Counted from the stretch's first letter, positions 8,817-17,780 are shown. The stretch: 40,054 bases of DNA from Nitrospinota bacterium (GCA_022572725.1 JACZVJ010000012.1:1-40054); one strand, 5' to 3'. Notes: generated by a model not told the origin, from the sequence alone. Made by a program: numbers and translations.

Positions 8817-10094
8817 TTGTCACGCTGGCTGACTGACATCCGAGGGTTGAAGCTATCACTCCTCCTGATTGTTTCGGCCATCGTCATCCTCGCCTACGTT
8901 GTGGCGATTCGGGCCATCACCATGCCGCCGGTTGATCTCTCGCAACTCGTCATCTCCACCGAGCTGGCTCAACGGCTCCGGGCCCACGTGGACTACTTGG
9001 CCAGTCCGGAGCTCAAGGGCCGGAAGCCCGGGACACCGGGGAATCGGGCTGCTGCGCAGTATATTCAAGAGGCCTTTCACCAGGTGGGGTTGGAGCCTCT
9101 GACTTCACTCGGCGGGTACGGCCAAACCATCTCCCCCGCCCTCGGCGACAATCTGATTGCGGTGCGTCGCGCTCGCTCGCCTCATTCCAAGGAACGCTGG
9201 CTTCTGGTCGGGGCGCATTACGATCACCTCGGCGAGTCCTGGGGGAAGATTTATGCGGGGGCCGATGACAACGCCTCAGCCGTCGGCATTCTCTTGGAAA
9301 CGGCCCGGGCCACTGAACCTCTTACTCATTATTCCATCGCCTTCGTCGCCTTCAACGCCGAGGAAGCTCCCTTTATCCGCACCCCTCTCATGGGGTCGCA
9401 ATACTTCGTGGACCATCTCCCCGTTGAAATCGGGTCGCCCGGCCAACTTCAGGCGGTGATCATCATGGACTTAATGGGTGGGGTGCACTGGGAGCCCCTG
9501 CGGGACGTGGTATTCGCCGCGGGGGCAGAACACAGCCCGGGCTTGTATCGTCATGTCACACACCTTCACGAGGCACAGGACGATGGTCAAGGGCTGATGG
9601 TTCAACCTATTGGCATGCATGTGATTGAAGAGATTCCGGTATTGGGTCAAACGCCGTTCAGTGATTATGACGCGTTCCGCAATGCGTCGGTCCCGTACCT
9701 GTTCCTGTCGGCCGGTCGGACTCCACGGTATCATCAACCCTCGGACCTCCCCGACACTCTTCACTATGAAAGGATGGCGCTGACGGTGAGGTGGATCCAT
9801 GATGTGTTGTTGAACATCGATCAGGACCCACACCCCTATGACTTCGAGCCACACCGTATCGAGCTCGCTGACGAGGTCGCGACCCTTCGCCCCCTCATCA
9901 CGAAAGCGGCAGCCTGGGACACCTCCATTCCCGGCACCTCGCCGGCTTCTTTGCTCAGACTCAAACTGGATGCGAATTGGCTCGCCACCCTGGACCCCAA
10001 CCACGCGGGATCGGACGACATCACACGCCTGGAACACGCCTCCCTCAGAATGCAATGTCTGCTTGGCGATTTCAGTGGATGCTTTTTGCTGTAA
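8817..10094 (+). CDS. membrane-anchored M28 family metallopeptidase
   Basis: A 425-residue protein with an uncleaved-looking N-terminal helix (LKLSLLLIVSAIVILAYVVAI), which places the peptidase on the outer face of the cytoplasmic membrane. The M28 dizinc site is visible: GAHYDHLG, GADDNASA, FNAEEAP and DLMG, with the last histidine in RYHQPSD. The family comprises aminopeptidases and glutaminyl cyclases, so the substrate cannot be fixed. The start is a TTG at 8817, the first start codon in frame ahead of the membrane helix, with only a weak ribosome site. It could instead begin at an internal codon just before the helix. Confidence 0.86.
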   Translation: MSRWLTDIRGLKLSLLLIVSAIVILAYVVAIRAITMPPVDLSQLVISTELAQRLRAHVDYLASPELKGRKPGTPGNRAAAQYIQEAFHQVGLEPLTSLGGYGQTISPALGDNLIAVRRARSPHSKERWLLVGAHYDHLGESWGKIYAGADDNASAVGILLETARATEPLTHYSIAFVAFNAEEAPFIRTPLMGSQYFVDHLPVEIGSPGQLQAVIIMDLMGGVHWEPLRDVVFAAGAEHSPGLYRHVTHLHEAQDDGQGLMVQPIGMHVIEEIPVLGQTPFSDYDAFRNASVPYLFLSAGRTPRYHQPSDLPDTLHYERMALTVRWIHDVLLNIDQDPHPYDFEPHRIELADEVATLRPLITKAAAWDTSIPGTSPASLLRLKLDANWLATLDPNHAGSDDITRLEHASLRMQCLLGDFSGCFLL

Positions 10095-10113
10095 GCTCAA
10101 GCTCTTTAAACTT

Positions 10114-10235
10114 GCTATTCCCCATAGCTTGCTACGGGGTGACCACTGAGATTCCCCCTTTGAAAAAGGGGGTTAGGGGGATTTGGAAGTTCCGGTTTTC
10201 TCTGAATACCCCGCAGCTTGCTGCGGGGATCTTTA
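10114..10235. repeat. pair of REP-like palindromes
   Basis: Two similar hairpins lie between the M28 gene and the convergent DUF167 gene: CCCCATAGCTTGCTACGGGG (about 10120-10139, one mismatched pair) and CCCCGCAGCTTGCTGCGGGG (about 10212-10231, perfect 9-bp stem, TT loop). A third, simpler palindrome (CCCCCTTTGAAAAAGGGGG) lies between them. The two main copies share the GCTTGC core and flank, as REP pairs do. They may act as a bidirectional terminator for the two converging genes. A RAYT transposase, the enzyme type linked to REP sequences, is at 30760-31695. Confidence 0.7.
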
Positions 10236-10247
10236 TTGAGCTAGTCC

Positions 10248-10553
10248 TCATGACCCACCCAAGCTTCCGCCTCGGGTATTCAATACTTCCCGGACCTTCT
10301 GAGCAGACACCCCCTGAAGCTTAACTCGCTTTCGCCTCCCGCCATGACCTGAACACACCGTGACCTTCCCCTTTGACACCGAAAACAGATGCGCGAGAAA
10401 CCGACAAAGCGCTTCATTGGCCGCCCCCGCCACCGGAGGAGAAGCCACGCGAAATTTTAGCGCATCGCCATGCATTCCGACGTACTCCGTCCGACCGGCA
10501 TTGGGCTGGACGTGAACCGTGAGAATGGTGCCCTCTGGTGTGTCCTGGATCAT
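10248..10553 (-). CDS. DUF167 (YggU-like) protein
   Basis: A 101-residue member of the DUF167/YggU family. It shows the typical strand pattern TVHVQPNAGRTEYVG, LKFRVASPPVAGAANEALCRFLA and VTVCSGHGGRRKRVKL. The PVxGxANxxL stretch at residues 39-48 is the family hallmark. Function is not established for the family; members are small alpha/beta proteins. The ATG at 10553 is the natural start. The gene converges on the M28 peptidase, with REP-like hairpins between the two. Confidence 0.88.
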   Translation of the reverse strand: MIQDTPEGTILTVHVQPNAGRTEYVGMHGDALKFRVASPPVAGAANEALCRFLAHLFSVSKGKVTVCSGHGGRRKRVKLQGVSAQKVREVLNTRGGSLGGS

Positions 10554-10647
10554 GTTTCTTTTTCTTCTTTTACTTTCAGTTAGTTATGAGTCATACGGAA
10601 CTCTAGCCCTCACGTGACAAAAATCGATACCCCCTCCAAATAGGATC

Positions 10648-10676
10648 TTGACAGCCTCCAGGACTAGGAATACAAT
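10648..10676 (+). promoter_or_regulatory. near-consensus sigma-70 promoter for the Bfd gene
   Basis: TTGACA at 10648-10653 and TACAAT at 10671-10676 are separated by 17 bases, an almost perfect housekeeping promoter. Transcription would start near 10683, about 45 bases before the ferredoxin ATG at 10729. I see no clear Fur-type operator overlapping it. Confidence 0.75.
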
Positions 10677-10728
10677 GGGCCCAAAGATGAGAACAGTAAT
10701 CAAAATCGTATTCGTTTAGGGCAAGTTC

Positions 10729-10935
10729 ATGTACGTTTGTGTGTGTAAAGGAATTACCGAATCGGATGTCCGAAGATTAGGCCGTGCCGGCGTCACCTGC
10801 CCGAAAACCCTGGCCTCCACCCTCGGGATTGACGACGAAGAAAACTGCTGCGGCCGCTGCCTCACCGATATTGGCGACTTTGTGGCCCTGGCGACCGAGG
10901 GGCAGGTTCGGCATCATTCTTCCGTAAAAACCTGA
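10729..10935 (+). CDS. bfd: bacterioferritin-associated ferredoxin-like [2Fe-2S] protein
   Basis: A 68-residue BFD-like protein. The cluster ligands are Cys4 and Cys6 (YVCVCKGIT) and Cys41 and Cys44 (NCCGRC), the spacing of Bfd. In Bfd this [2Fe-2S] protein passes electrons to bacterioferritin to release stored iron. Similar domains also occur in other redox proteins, so the partner here is inferred; no bacterioferritin gene is in the window. A strong promoter precedes it. The C-terminal tail (VRHHSSVKT) is not conserved-looking. Confidence 0.87.
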   Translation: MYVCVCKGITESDVRRLGRAGVTCPKTLASTLGIDDEENCCGRCLTDIGDFVALATEGQVRHHSSVKT

Positions 10936-11056
10936 CGCCCTCTTTTTTCCTCCCTCTCCCCTTCACCTCCTTTATTATTGATTCCTTGATGTCTCCCATT
11001 TGGTAGTATCCGGTTGCATGCTGTCCCCTGTCCTGTCTCCTGTTTGAGAACACACC

Positions 11057-13000
11057 ATGGCCACCCCAACAATTGCCCCTTACGGGTCCTGGAAATCGCC
11101 TTTCACCTCCGACCTGATTGTGTCAGAAACCATCAGATTGGGACAAATCACTCTTGATGGCGATGACCTCTATTGGGTGGAAAGCCGCCCGACCGAAGGC
11201 GGGAGAAACGTCATCGTCCGCCTCACACCCAATGGAGAAAGCACGAGCCTGACCCCACACCCTTTCAACGCACGGACTCGCGTGCATGAGTACGGGGGCG
11301 GGGCATTCCTGGTTGCCGATGGGATCATTTACTTTTCCAATTTCTCAGACCAGCGCCTCTATCGGCAGAGACCCGGCTCCCCTCCCGATCCCTTGACGCC
11401 AGAACAGGGGTATTGTTTTGCCGATGGCATCATGGATCGTAGAAGAAGCCGAATCATTTGCCTACGGGAAGACCATACCGACCCCGACCGGGAACCGGTG
11501 AATACCATCGTGGGCCTTCCTCTCGGGGCAAAGGCCGAAGACAACGCCGGCCAGGTCTTGGTCTCGGGTCATGATTTCTATTCCACTCCTCGCCTGAGTC
11601 CGGACGGAACGCACATGGCTTGGCTGGCTTGGAACCATCCCAACATGCCGTGGGATGGAACGGAACTTTGGGTGGGGGAGCTGACACCCGATGGGGCATT
11701 CATTCAGACCCACTGCGTTGCGGGCGGACCCGAGGAATCCATCTTTCAGCCCGAGTGGTCCCCCGATGGCATCCTTCATTTTGTCTCGGATCGAACGGGA
11801 TGGTGGAATCTCTATCGCCTGCTCGATAACCGCACCGAGGCGCTCTGCCCCATGGAGGCCGAATTTGGCGAGCCCCAATGGATGCTCGGGGCGACCACCT
11901 ATGGGTTTGCCTCACCCACTCGTCTCGTCTGCACCTACACCCAACAAGGAATTTGGCACCTGGCGGTTCTTGATACTGGGACGGGAAGATTGGACACACT
12001 CGATACTCCCTACACGGAAATCGGGGGCCCAACTCTTCGGAACGGCCGGGTCATCTGCACAGCCAGCTCACCCTCCGAACCTCTTTCCATCATTCAACTC
12101 GACCTCGAAACCCAAAGGGCGGACATCCTCCGCCGATCCGTCAATTTCAAGATCGACCCCCAATACTTGTCCCTCCCACAGGCCATTGAATTTCCAACTG
12201 AAGGCGAGCGCACCGCTCATGCCTTTTTCTACAAACCTCAGAACGCCGATTTCCAAGCTCCCGCCACAGAGCGCCCGCCGTTGATGGTGAAAAGCCATGG
12301 GGGACCGACCGGCTCGACCTCCACGGCCTTCAATCTCATGATCCAATATTGGACGAGCCGCGGCTTCGCCGTGCTGGACGTGAATTACGGCGGCAGCACG
12401 GGGTACGGGCGCGCCTATCGAGAACGACTCAACGACCGATGGGGGATCGTGGATGTGGATGATTGCGTCAACGCGGTGCGGTATGTGATCGACAGGGGGG
12501 AGGTTGACGAGAAGCGTGTCACAATCACTGGCGGGAGCGCAGGAGGCTATACCACCCTCGCGGCGCTGACTTTTCGAGACTGTTTTACGGCTGGATCAAG
12601 CTATTACGGGGTGTCCGATTTGGAGGCCTTGGTGCGAGACACGCACAAATTCGAGTCACGGTACCTCGATCGACTCATCGGTCCCTACCCGGAGCGGCAA
12701 GACCTGTATCACGAACGGTCGCCCATTTATTTTACGGATCGACTCTCCTGCCCGTTGATCCTTTTCCAAGGCTTAGAGGACAAGGTCGTTCCCCCAAACC
12801 AGGCCGAAAAAATGTTCGAAGCGGTGCGGGCCAAAGGAATACCGGTCGCCTACGTCCCTTTTGAAGGCGAACAACACGGCTTCCGCCGGGCGGAGAACAT
12901 CAAACGAGTCCTGGACAACGAACTCTACTTCTATTCAAAGATTTTTGGTTTTCAGGCCGCAGACCATGTGGAACCACTTGTCATCGAAAACCTGCCCTAA
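11057..13000 (+). CDS. S9 family peptidase (acylaminoacyl-peptidase/prolyl oligopeptidase type)
   Basis: A 647-residue serine peptidase. Residues 1-~380 are a WD-like beta-propeller (repeated blades such as SPDGTHMAWLAW and SPDGILHFVSDRTGWWNLY). The C-terminal alpha/beta-hydrolase domain carries the nucleophile Ser494 (TGGSAGGY), Asp575 (EDKVVPP) and His607 (GEQHGFR). There is no signal peptide, so it probably acts in the cytoplasm, trimming oligopeptides or acylated N-termini. Length and architecture match the S9C group. The ATG at 11057 is the obvious start. Identification of family and active site is firm; the substrate is not. Confidence 0.92.
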   Translation: MATPTIAPYGSWKSPFTSDLIVSETIRLGQITLDGDDLYWVESRPTEGGRNVIVRLTPNGESTSLTPHPFNARTRVHEYGGGAFLVADGIIYFSNFSDQRLYRQRPGSPPDPLTPEQGYCFADGIMDRRRSRIICLREDHTDPDREPVNTIVGLPLGAKAEDNAGQVLVSGHDFYSTPRLSPDGTHMAWLAWNHPNMPWDGTELWVGELTPDGAFIQTHCVAGGPEESIFQPEWSPDGILHFVSDRTGWWNLYRLLDNRTEALCPMEAEFGEPQWMLGATTYGFASPTRLVCTYTQQGIWHLAVLDTGTGRLDTLDTPYTEIGGPTLRNGRVICTASSPSEPLSIIQLDLETQRADILRRSVNFKIDPQYLSLPQAIEFPTEGERTAHAFFYKPQNADFQAPATERPPLMVKSHGGPTGSTSTAFNLMIQYWTSRGFAVLDVNYGGSTGYGRAYRERLNDRWGIVDVDDCVNAVRYVIDRGEVDEKRVTITGGSAGGYTTLAALTFRDCFTAGSSYYGVSDLEALVRDTHKFESRYLDRLIGPYPERQDLYHERSPIYFTDRLSCPLILFQGLEDKVVPPNQAEKMFEAVRAKGIPVAYVPFEGEQHGFRRAENIKRVLDNELYFYSKIFGFQAADHVEPLVIENLP

Positions 13001-13061
13001 ACTCTCCTTCAGACCTTGGCAGGTTTTGACCACCATTTCTATTCCTTGCCAAAATGGAACC

Positions 13062-13379
13062 TTATTTTTTCTTCCCCTTCTTTCCCCAGGTTTCTTTCAG
13101 AATCCCCTTCCACTCTTCTCGCGAGACCGCAGGCATGGTCTTGATTCGAATATGACCCATTGAAGCGTTGAGGACTGCCGCTTTCATCGCCGCCCGATTA
13201 TCGGGAAAATCAAAAATCGCCACCACATCATACTCGCCCAAGCAATAATAGGCCTGAAGCAGCTTACCGCCCAATGATTCAATGTTCCGTTTGACTGCAT
13301 CCGACCGGGTAATCCCTCTTGTCTTCATCGTGGCGAGACCGTCTTGGGTAAAATTTACCAGGCTGACATAAACAGGCAT
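13062..13379 (-). CDS. GYD-domain protein
   Basis: A 105-residue small protein. I chose the ATG at 13379 (MPVYVSLVNFTQDG) because GGAGG lies six bases upstream and the frame above it is not protein-like. GYD-domain proteins have a ferredoxin-like fold. The name motif is present as CLGEYDVVAIFDFPD. The C-terminus is very basic (KETWGKKGKKK), which could bind nucleic acid or simply be a disordered tail. Function unknown in the family. It converges on the S9 peptidase gene. Confidence 0.85.
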   Translation of the reverse strand: MPVYVSLVNFTQDGLATMKTRGITRSDAVKRNIESLGGKLLQAYYCLGEYDVVAIFDFPDNRAAMKAAVLNASMGHIRIKTMPAVSREEWKGILKETWGKKGKKK

Positions 13380-13420
13380 GAAATACCTCCGTGGTAGTGT
13401 TGTAAATGATGAGAACAGCC

Positions 13421-13511
13421 TATAGTGTTTTAACTTTCTGACGAGACTACCCCTCACCCCAAAGGGGCGAGGGAGAAAGGAGATGTACGAGCTGAAAGTT
13501 AAAACACTATA
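13421..13511. repeat. perfect 18-bp inverted repeat around a G/C palindrome
   Basis: TATAGTGTTTTAACTTTC at 13421-13438 is repeated exactly in reverse complement at 13494-13511. The 55-bp interior contains the dispersed palindrome CCCCTCACCCCAAAGGGGCGAGGG. The whole 91-bp unit lies between two minus-strand genes, so a transcript would fold into one long hairpin. It could be a small mobile hairpin element or a transcript-end structure. Confidence 0.75.
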
Positions 13512-13540
13512 TTCGGGAAAACAATGGTGACAAGACCTTT

Positions 13541-14503
13541 CTACTTCGCTCTCTCAATCGAAAGCGCTTTGTCATTTTTGAGCACCGTGGCTTTAATGCG
13601 ATCCCCAAACTGGAATTCTTCCGTGATCTTGGTCTTTTCGGTTCTTTCGACCCGGATTTCCCCGAGCTCGCCGCGTAACACATAGAAATCCCCATCGACC
13701 ATGAGAAGGTCCCCTTCCACCACCCGCGTCCCGGGCTGGGCCACTTTGGCCGCCTGGCTTTTTTCACCGGGTGGAGGCGCTGTGGCGCCAGGTTTCTGAG
13801 CCATGGGTGCTTTCGCGTCTTTGCCCTTCGGCGCTGGTGCCGGGGTGGCTGTGTGTACCGTCACCCCCGGAACATCATTGGGCCCTGCCCGTTCAATGGT
13901 CAACGCTTTGTCATTCATCAACACGATGGCCTTGATGCGGTCACCGAATTCGAACTCCTCGGTGATCTTGGTTTTTTGTGTTACTTCTATGCGAAATTCT
14001 CCATACTCGCCCCGGAAGACATAAAAATCCCCATCGACCATCAAAAGATCGGCAATCACCGTTTTCGTCTTAGGCTGCACAGGCTGGGGCTTCACCTCCT
14101 GACCCTTCGCAGGTTGCGACGTACCTCCCGGCACCTTGGCCACCGGTTCCGCTGTTGGAGTTGGCTGATTCTCGGTGACCCCTGGGATATCATCCGGCCC
14201 CGCGCGTTCGATGACGAGAGCTTTGTCATTTCTCAACACGATGGCCTTGATACGGTCACCGAATTCGAACTCCTCGGTGATCTTGGTTTTGTGCGTCGCT
14301 TCTATCTGAACTTCCCCATATTCGGTCCGGACGATATAAAAGTCGCCATCGATCATCAAAAGGTCGGCTATGATAGTCCTGGTGGCAGATTGCTCAGCCT
14401 GAGCCCATACCTCTGCAACCACCGGTATGCCCAAAGGGGCACCCCATCCCGAGCCGATAACCAACACACCCGCAACAACTACGACCGCCCATCTGCCTTG
14501 CAT
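13541..14503 (-). CDS. exported protein with three tandem copies of one domain
   Basis: A 320-residue protein with a signal peptide (MQGRWAVVVVAGVLVIGSGW, cleavage near AQAEQ). Three copies of a ~70-residue unit follow, at roughly residues 42-110, 150-205 and 258-320. Each reads VxxDLLMxDGDFYxxRxEYGE, then TxKTKITEEFxFGDRIKAxVLxNDKALxIERA. Linkers rich in Pro, Ala and Lys separate them (TPTAEPVAKVPGG, PAPAPKGKDAKAP). The unit looks like a small beta barrel. A related strand pattern is seen in the 110-residue protein at 1054. Long DNA identities between copies suggest recent duplication. I do not recognise a named family; a periplasmic binding or structural role is a guess. Confidence 0.75.
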   Translation of the reverse strand: MQGRWAVVVVAGVLVIGSGWGAPLGIPVVAEVWAQAEQSATRTIIADLLMIDGDFYIVRTEYGEVQIEATHKTKITEEFEFGDRIKAIVLRNDKALVIERAGPDDIPGVTENQPTPTAEPVAKVPGGTSQPAKGQEVKPQPVQPKTKTVIADLLMVDGDFYVFRGEYGEFRIEVTQKTKITEEFEFGDRIKAIVLMNDKALTIERAGPNDVPGVTVHTATPAPAPKGKDAKAPMAQKPGATAPPPGEKSQAAKVAQPGTRVVEGDLLMVDGDFYVLRGELGEIRVERTEKTKITEEFQFGDRIKATVLKNDKALSIERAK

Positions 14504-14577
14504 GATTCCACCCTCTTTCGTTCAAGGCCTTTAAAAAATTTGAAGTAATTATTATGCCTTATATTCTCACCAGGAGT

Positions 14578-15366
14578 TCAACCCACGCTGGGGAGGGTAC
14601 CATACCCATTCATCCTCAGCCATATACCGAAAGCCAAGACCACTCCCATTCCCATCAGGGTCACATAGTCCCGCCAATGCATTTTGGTTCCCACAGCCCG
14701 ACGATGCCCGCGTCCCGGCCCCACCCCCTTTGATTCCAAGGCCATGGCCAACAGATTGGTTTGCCGCAACGTATGGCCGATTAAAGGCACCACCAGCGGC
14801 GGGTACCGGCGAATCTTTCCCAAGATCGTTGCCGACGCCAAGTCCAGCCCACGGGCCCGCTGGGCTTGGACAATCGTGGTGACCGACCCTAATAGCGTTG
14901 GAACCCAGCGGAAGGCCAAGGATAAGGCAAATCCCACCGACCGGGGAAGACCCAGTTGATGGAGAGCTTGTGCGAAGTCTTCTATGGCTGTGGTGGAGAG
15001 CAGGAGAATCCCGCTCATCAGGAAGACATCAAGGCGAAGCCCCATGCCGACTCCATGAGCCACCCCTTCCATCGTGATGACGAAGTTACCAAGAACGGCC
15101 AAGGTCGTTTGGCCCTGAACAAAAAACGGCCAAAGTACTGTGCTGTAGACAAACAACAACACCAGCAAAATCCACATCTTTCGGAGATTGGCCAATGCAC
15201 GGGCTCTTATGATGAGGAAGAGCACCAAAACCGTCAGCCCCAACAAATACGATGGGTCTGAAAAAATTAAGGCGAGGACAAAGAGCATAAGGAGACACAC
15301 CACTTTTGTCCGGCCATCTAGCAGGTGAACCCAAGTCCCAGAATCCAAGTAGAGAGAGAGATTCAT
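14578..15366 (-). CDS. ecfT: ECF transporter transmembrane component EcfT
   Basis: A 262-residue membrane protein with about five to six hydrophobic helices (VVCLLMLFVLALIF, LLGLTVLVLFLIIRA, MWILLVLLFVYSTVLW and others). The coupling-helix motif ARGLDLAS at the start of the C-terminal third is the Ala-Arg-Gly signature by which EcfT proteins contact the ATPases. The second such motif is less clear. The ATG at 15366 overlaps the stop of the upstream ATPase gene (ATGA), so translation is probably coupled; a GTG one codon earlier is possible. It forms one transporter with the S-A-A polypeptide. Substrate unknown. Confidence 0.9.
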   Translation of the reverse strand: MNLSLYLDSGTWVHLLDGRTKVVCLLMLFVLALIFSDPSYLLGLTVLVLFLIIRARALANLRKMWILLVLLFVYSTVLWPFFVQGQTTLAVLGNFVITMEGVAHGVGMGLRLDVFLMSGILLLSTTAIEDFAQALHQLGLPRSVGFALSLAFRWVPTLLGSVTTIVQAQRARGLDLASATILGKIRRYPPLVVPLIGHTLRQTNLLAMALESKGVGPGRGHRRAVGTKMHWRDYVTLMGMGVVLAFGIWLRMNGYGTLPSVG

Positions 15367-17780
15367 GACCGTTTCAATGAAGCCCGAACTTCCTCGACTG
15401 TCAGGAGGGTATGGCCCCAACGCTGAGTGAACCGGGATAAGGCCGGTACTTCAAGAGAGGCCGATTCGACCAACGCAGAATCCGAAAAAATTCCTCGGGT
15501 AGGACCATCTCCAATCAACTGCCCGTCTTTCATCAGGAGGCAACGGGTGGCATACTCCGCGGCCAACCACATCGTGTGGGTTATCATGATAATGGTGTGA
15601 CCCTGGCGGTTGAACTGCTTGATCATTTCCATCATCCGCCGAGACTCTTCTGCATCCAGCCCGGTAGTCGGTTCGTCAAAAATCAAGATTCGCGGCCTGG
15701 CCGCCAACACCGACGCGACGGCTACCCGCTGTCGTTCCCCTTTAGTCAGAGAAAAGGGGTCTTGCTCCCCTGCACCACAAAGGCCAACAGCTTCCAGAGC
15801 TGCAGCGACACGCTGCTGACACTCCTCCGGCGGGCAACCCATGTTCTGGGGGCCAAACGCCACCTCATTCCATACCGTCTCTGCAAAAATTTGATGGTCT
15901 GGATTTTGAAAGACATGGCCCACTAAAGAAGCCAATTGGCTCATGCTTGCCGTTTTGGTATCCAACTCCTCCACCAGAACACGCCCTTCCGTTGGAAGAA
16001 GAAGCCCATTGAGGAGCTTAGCAAACGTACTTTTCCCAGACCCATTCTCACCTAACACTGCGACAAACTCTCCCTCGCTAACAGAAACCGAGAAATTTTT
16101 TAGAGCTTGGAGGCCGCCTTCATACACGAAAGAGACCTGCTCCAGGCGGAAACCCGAAGTTCCTTGAAGCGGGCTCCCTTTCGATTCTTTTTGATGAGAC
16201 TGGACTGGGCCGAGCTCAGGAGGGGGATCCACCCGTAGCCCATGCTCGTCCGCCAACTGCCAAGCCTCCTCAACGGTCGCAGGGAGAGTTGGCAAATCCA
16301 ACCCCGAAAAACACTGAGCCAGGGGGAATGGGCGGATCCCGTATTTTGTCGCTAAAGCGGGCTGGCCGAGCAGATCACGCGGGGGACCAGCCCAGGCCAC
16401 TTTCCCTTGATCAAGGAGACAGATACGATCGGCCCAGAGGGCTTCCTCAGAATCATGCTCGGCAAGAACCAGGGTCATCCCCTCACGCCTAAGCCGGTGA
16501 AGGAGTTGAATCAGCCGCTTACGCCCGGCAGGATCCAGATCGGTCATGGGTTGATCCATGACCACCACGGCAGGCTCCTGGACCAATACTGATCCCACCA
16601 CTAAACGCTGACGCTGCCCACCGGAAAGCGTTAAGGGATCCCGTTGCTCTAACCCTGTGAGCCCGACCAACCGGAGGGTGCCTTGTATGCGGCGAGTCAT
16701 AGTCTCAGGATCCTGCGGTCTCAGTGAAGGGTCTCCATTCTCCAAGGGATATCGAAGCTCCCTTTCGACATTGGTGGAAATCAATTGCGTTTCAAAATCC
16801 TGAAACACCATTCCAACGGTCCCAGCCTGCTCCCACACATGGCGTCGAGTGGAATCCTTGCCATCCACTTTAACTGAGCCAGAAAATTGGCCAGCCACGA
16901 ATTGGGGAATAAGCCCGTTCATGGCATAACACAATGTGGACTTGCCTGATCCACTGCGTCCCATCAACACCACGGATTCTCCCTGATTGATCTCGAGCGA
17001 GAGTTGGGACAGGACGGGCCTTTCAGCGTCTTTATAGCGGAATGTCAGATCACGGACCGAGATGAACGGCTCATCTCGAATGGCCTCCTGGCCAAACGTC
17101 TGCTGATCGGAAGGATCGGCGAGTATCTGGGTATCTGAACGTAAACCTGGAAACTTGCCCGAGGATCTGAGATCCACGTATCGCAGACCCCACCGTTTGA
17201 CTCGTGGATAGAGAAACAGCAACAAGGGTGGTCCTAGGAGAAGTCCCATGATGACATTGTTAAAAAAAATTAACGGTGCAAGGAGTACAAAGGGAAGCAG
17301 ACCCAGCAGCTCCACACCCCATCCGATCGTTGCGGCGCAGATACATGAAGCCACCAGGCACACCACCACAAACTCAAGCCCCTGCCGCCAGGATTTCACT
17401 ATGGGCTCCTCTCCAGACGAAAGCGGCCCCATGTTTCCCCATAAGAGATACGGCACATAGCCAAGGAGAAAATTCCCAAAAAACCCAAAGAGACTCGCTG
17501 GTCCCAAGGTGCCGAAACAGTCGGCGATCATATTTCCGATGCCAGCCCCCCAGGCAGCGGCCGGACCAAAGAGTAACGACGCGACAATCGGGATAGCGTT
17601 GGCGGGGCGAAGCTCCGCAAACCCCGGAATCAGCGGAATGCCCACTTTAAAGGGGATTAAGATGGCCGCATAAATAGCCGCGATTTGAGCCACCAAAACG
17701 ATTTGGCGTGTATCCCGCCAGACTTGGCTGAGGTCGTAGACCCACCGAAGCGGGTGCCAAGATGAAGAGGGAACCTTCAT
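15363..17780 (-). CDS. single-chain ECF transporter: S component fused to two EcfA ATPases
   Basis: 805 residues. Residues ~25-205 form about six membrane helices (AAIYAAILIPF, AIPIVASLLFGPAAAWGAGIGNMIADCFG and others), which fits an ECF substrate-binding S component. Two ABC ATPases follow. The first has Walker A Lys280, signature LSGGQRQR and Walker B VVVMDQPMTDLD with Gln410 where the catalytic Glu is expected. The second has Lys583, signature LTKGERQR and a normal IFDEPTTGLD with Glu703. S, A and A' are usually separate proteins. In head-to-tail ATPase pairs, Gln410 and the LTKGE signature would meet in the same ATP site. The start codon directly follows the stop of the UshA-like gene (TAAATG). 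ECF systems import vitamins, nucleobase-like compounds or metals; I cannot assign the ligand. Confidence 0.88.
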   Translation of the reverse strand: MKVPSSSWHPLRWVYDLSQVWRDTRQIVLVAQIAAIYAAILIPFKVGIPLIPGFAELRPANAIPIVASLLFGPAAAWGAGIGNMIADCFGTLGPASLFGFFGNFLLGYVPYLLWGNMGPLSSGEEPIVKSWRQGLEFVVVCLVASCICAATIGWGVELLGLLPFVLLAPLIFFNNVIMGLLLGPPLLLFLYPRVKRWGLRYVDLRSSGKFPGLRSDTQILADPSDQQTFGQEAIRDEPFISVRDLTFRYKDAERPVLSQLSLEINQGESVVLMGRSGSGKSTLCYAMNGLIPQFVAGQFSGSVKVDGKDSTRRHVWEQAGTVGMVFQDFETQLISTNVERELRYPLENGDPSLRPQDPETMTRRIQGTLRLVGLTGLEQRDPLTLSGGQRQRLVVGSVLVQEPAVVVMDQPMTDLDPAGRKRLIQLLHRLRREGMTLVLAEHDSEEALWADRICLLDQGKVAWAGPPRDLLGQPALATKYGIRPFPLAQCFSGLDLPTLPATVEEAWQLADEHGLRVDPPPELGPVQSHQKESKGSPLQGTSGFRLEQVSFVYEGGLQALKNFSVSVSEGEFVAVLGENGSGKSTFAKLLNGLLLPTEGRVLVEELDTKTASMSQLASLVGHVFQNPDHQIFAETVWNEVAFGPQNMGCPPEECQQRVAAALEAVGLCGAGEQDPFSLTKGERQRVAVASVLAARPRILIFDEPTTGLDAEESRRMMEMIKQFNRQGHTIIMITHTMWLAAEYATRCLLMKDGQLIGDGPTRGIFSDSALVESASLEVPALSRFTQRWGHTLLTVEEVRASLKRS

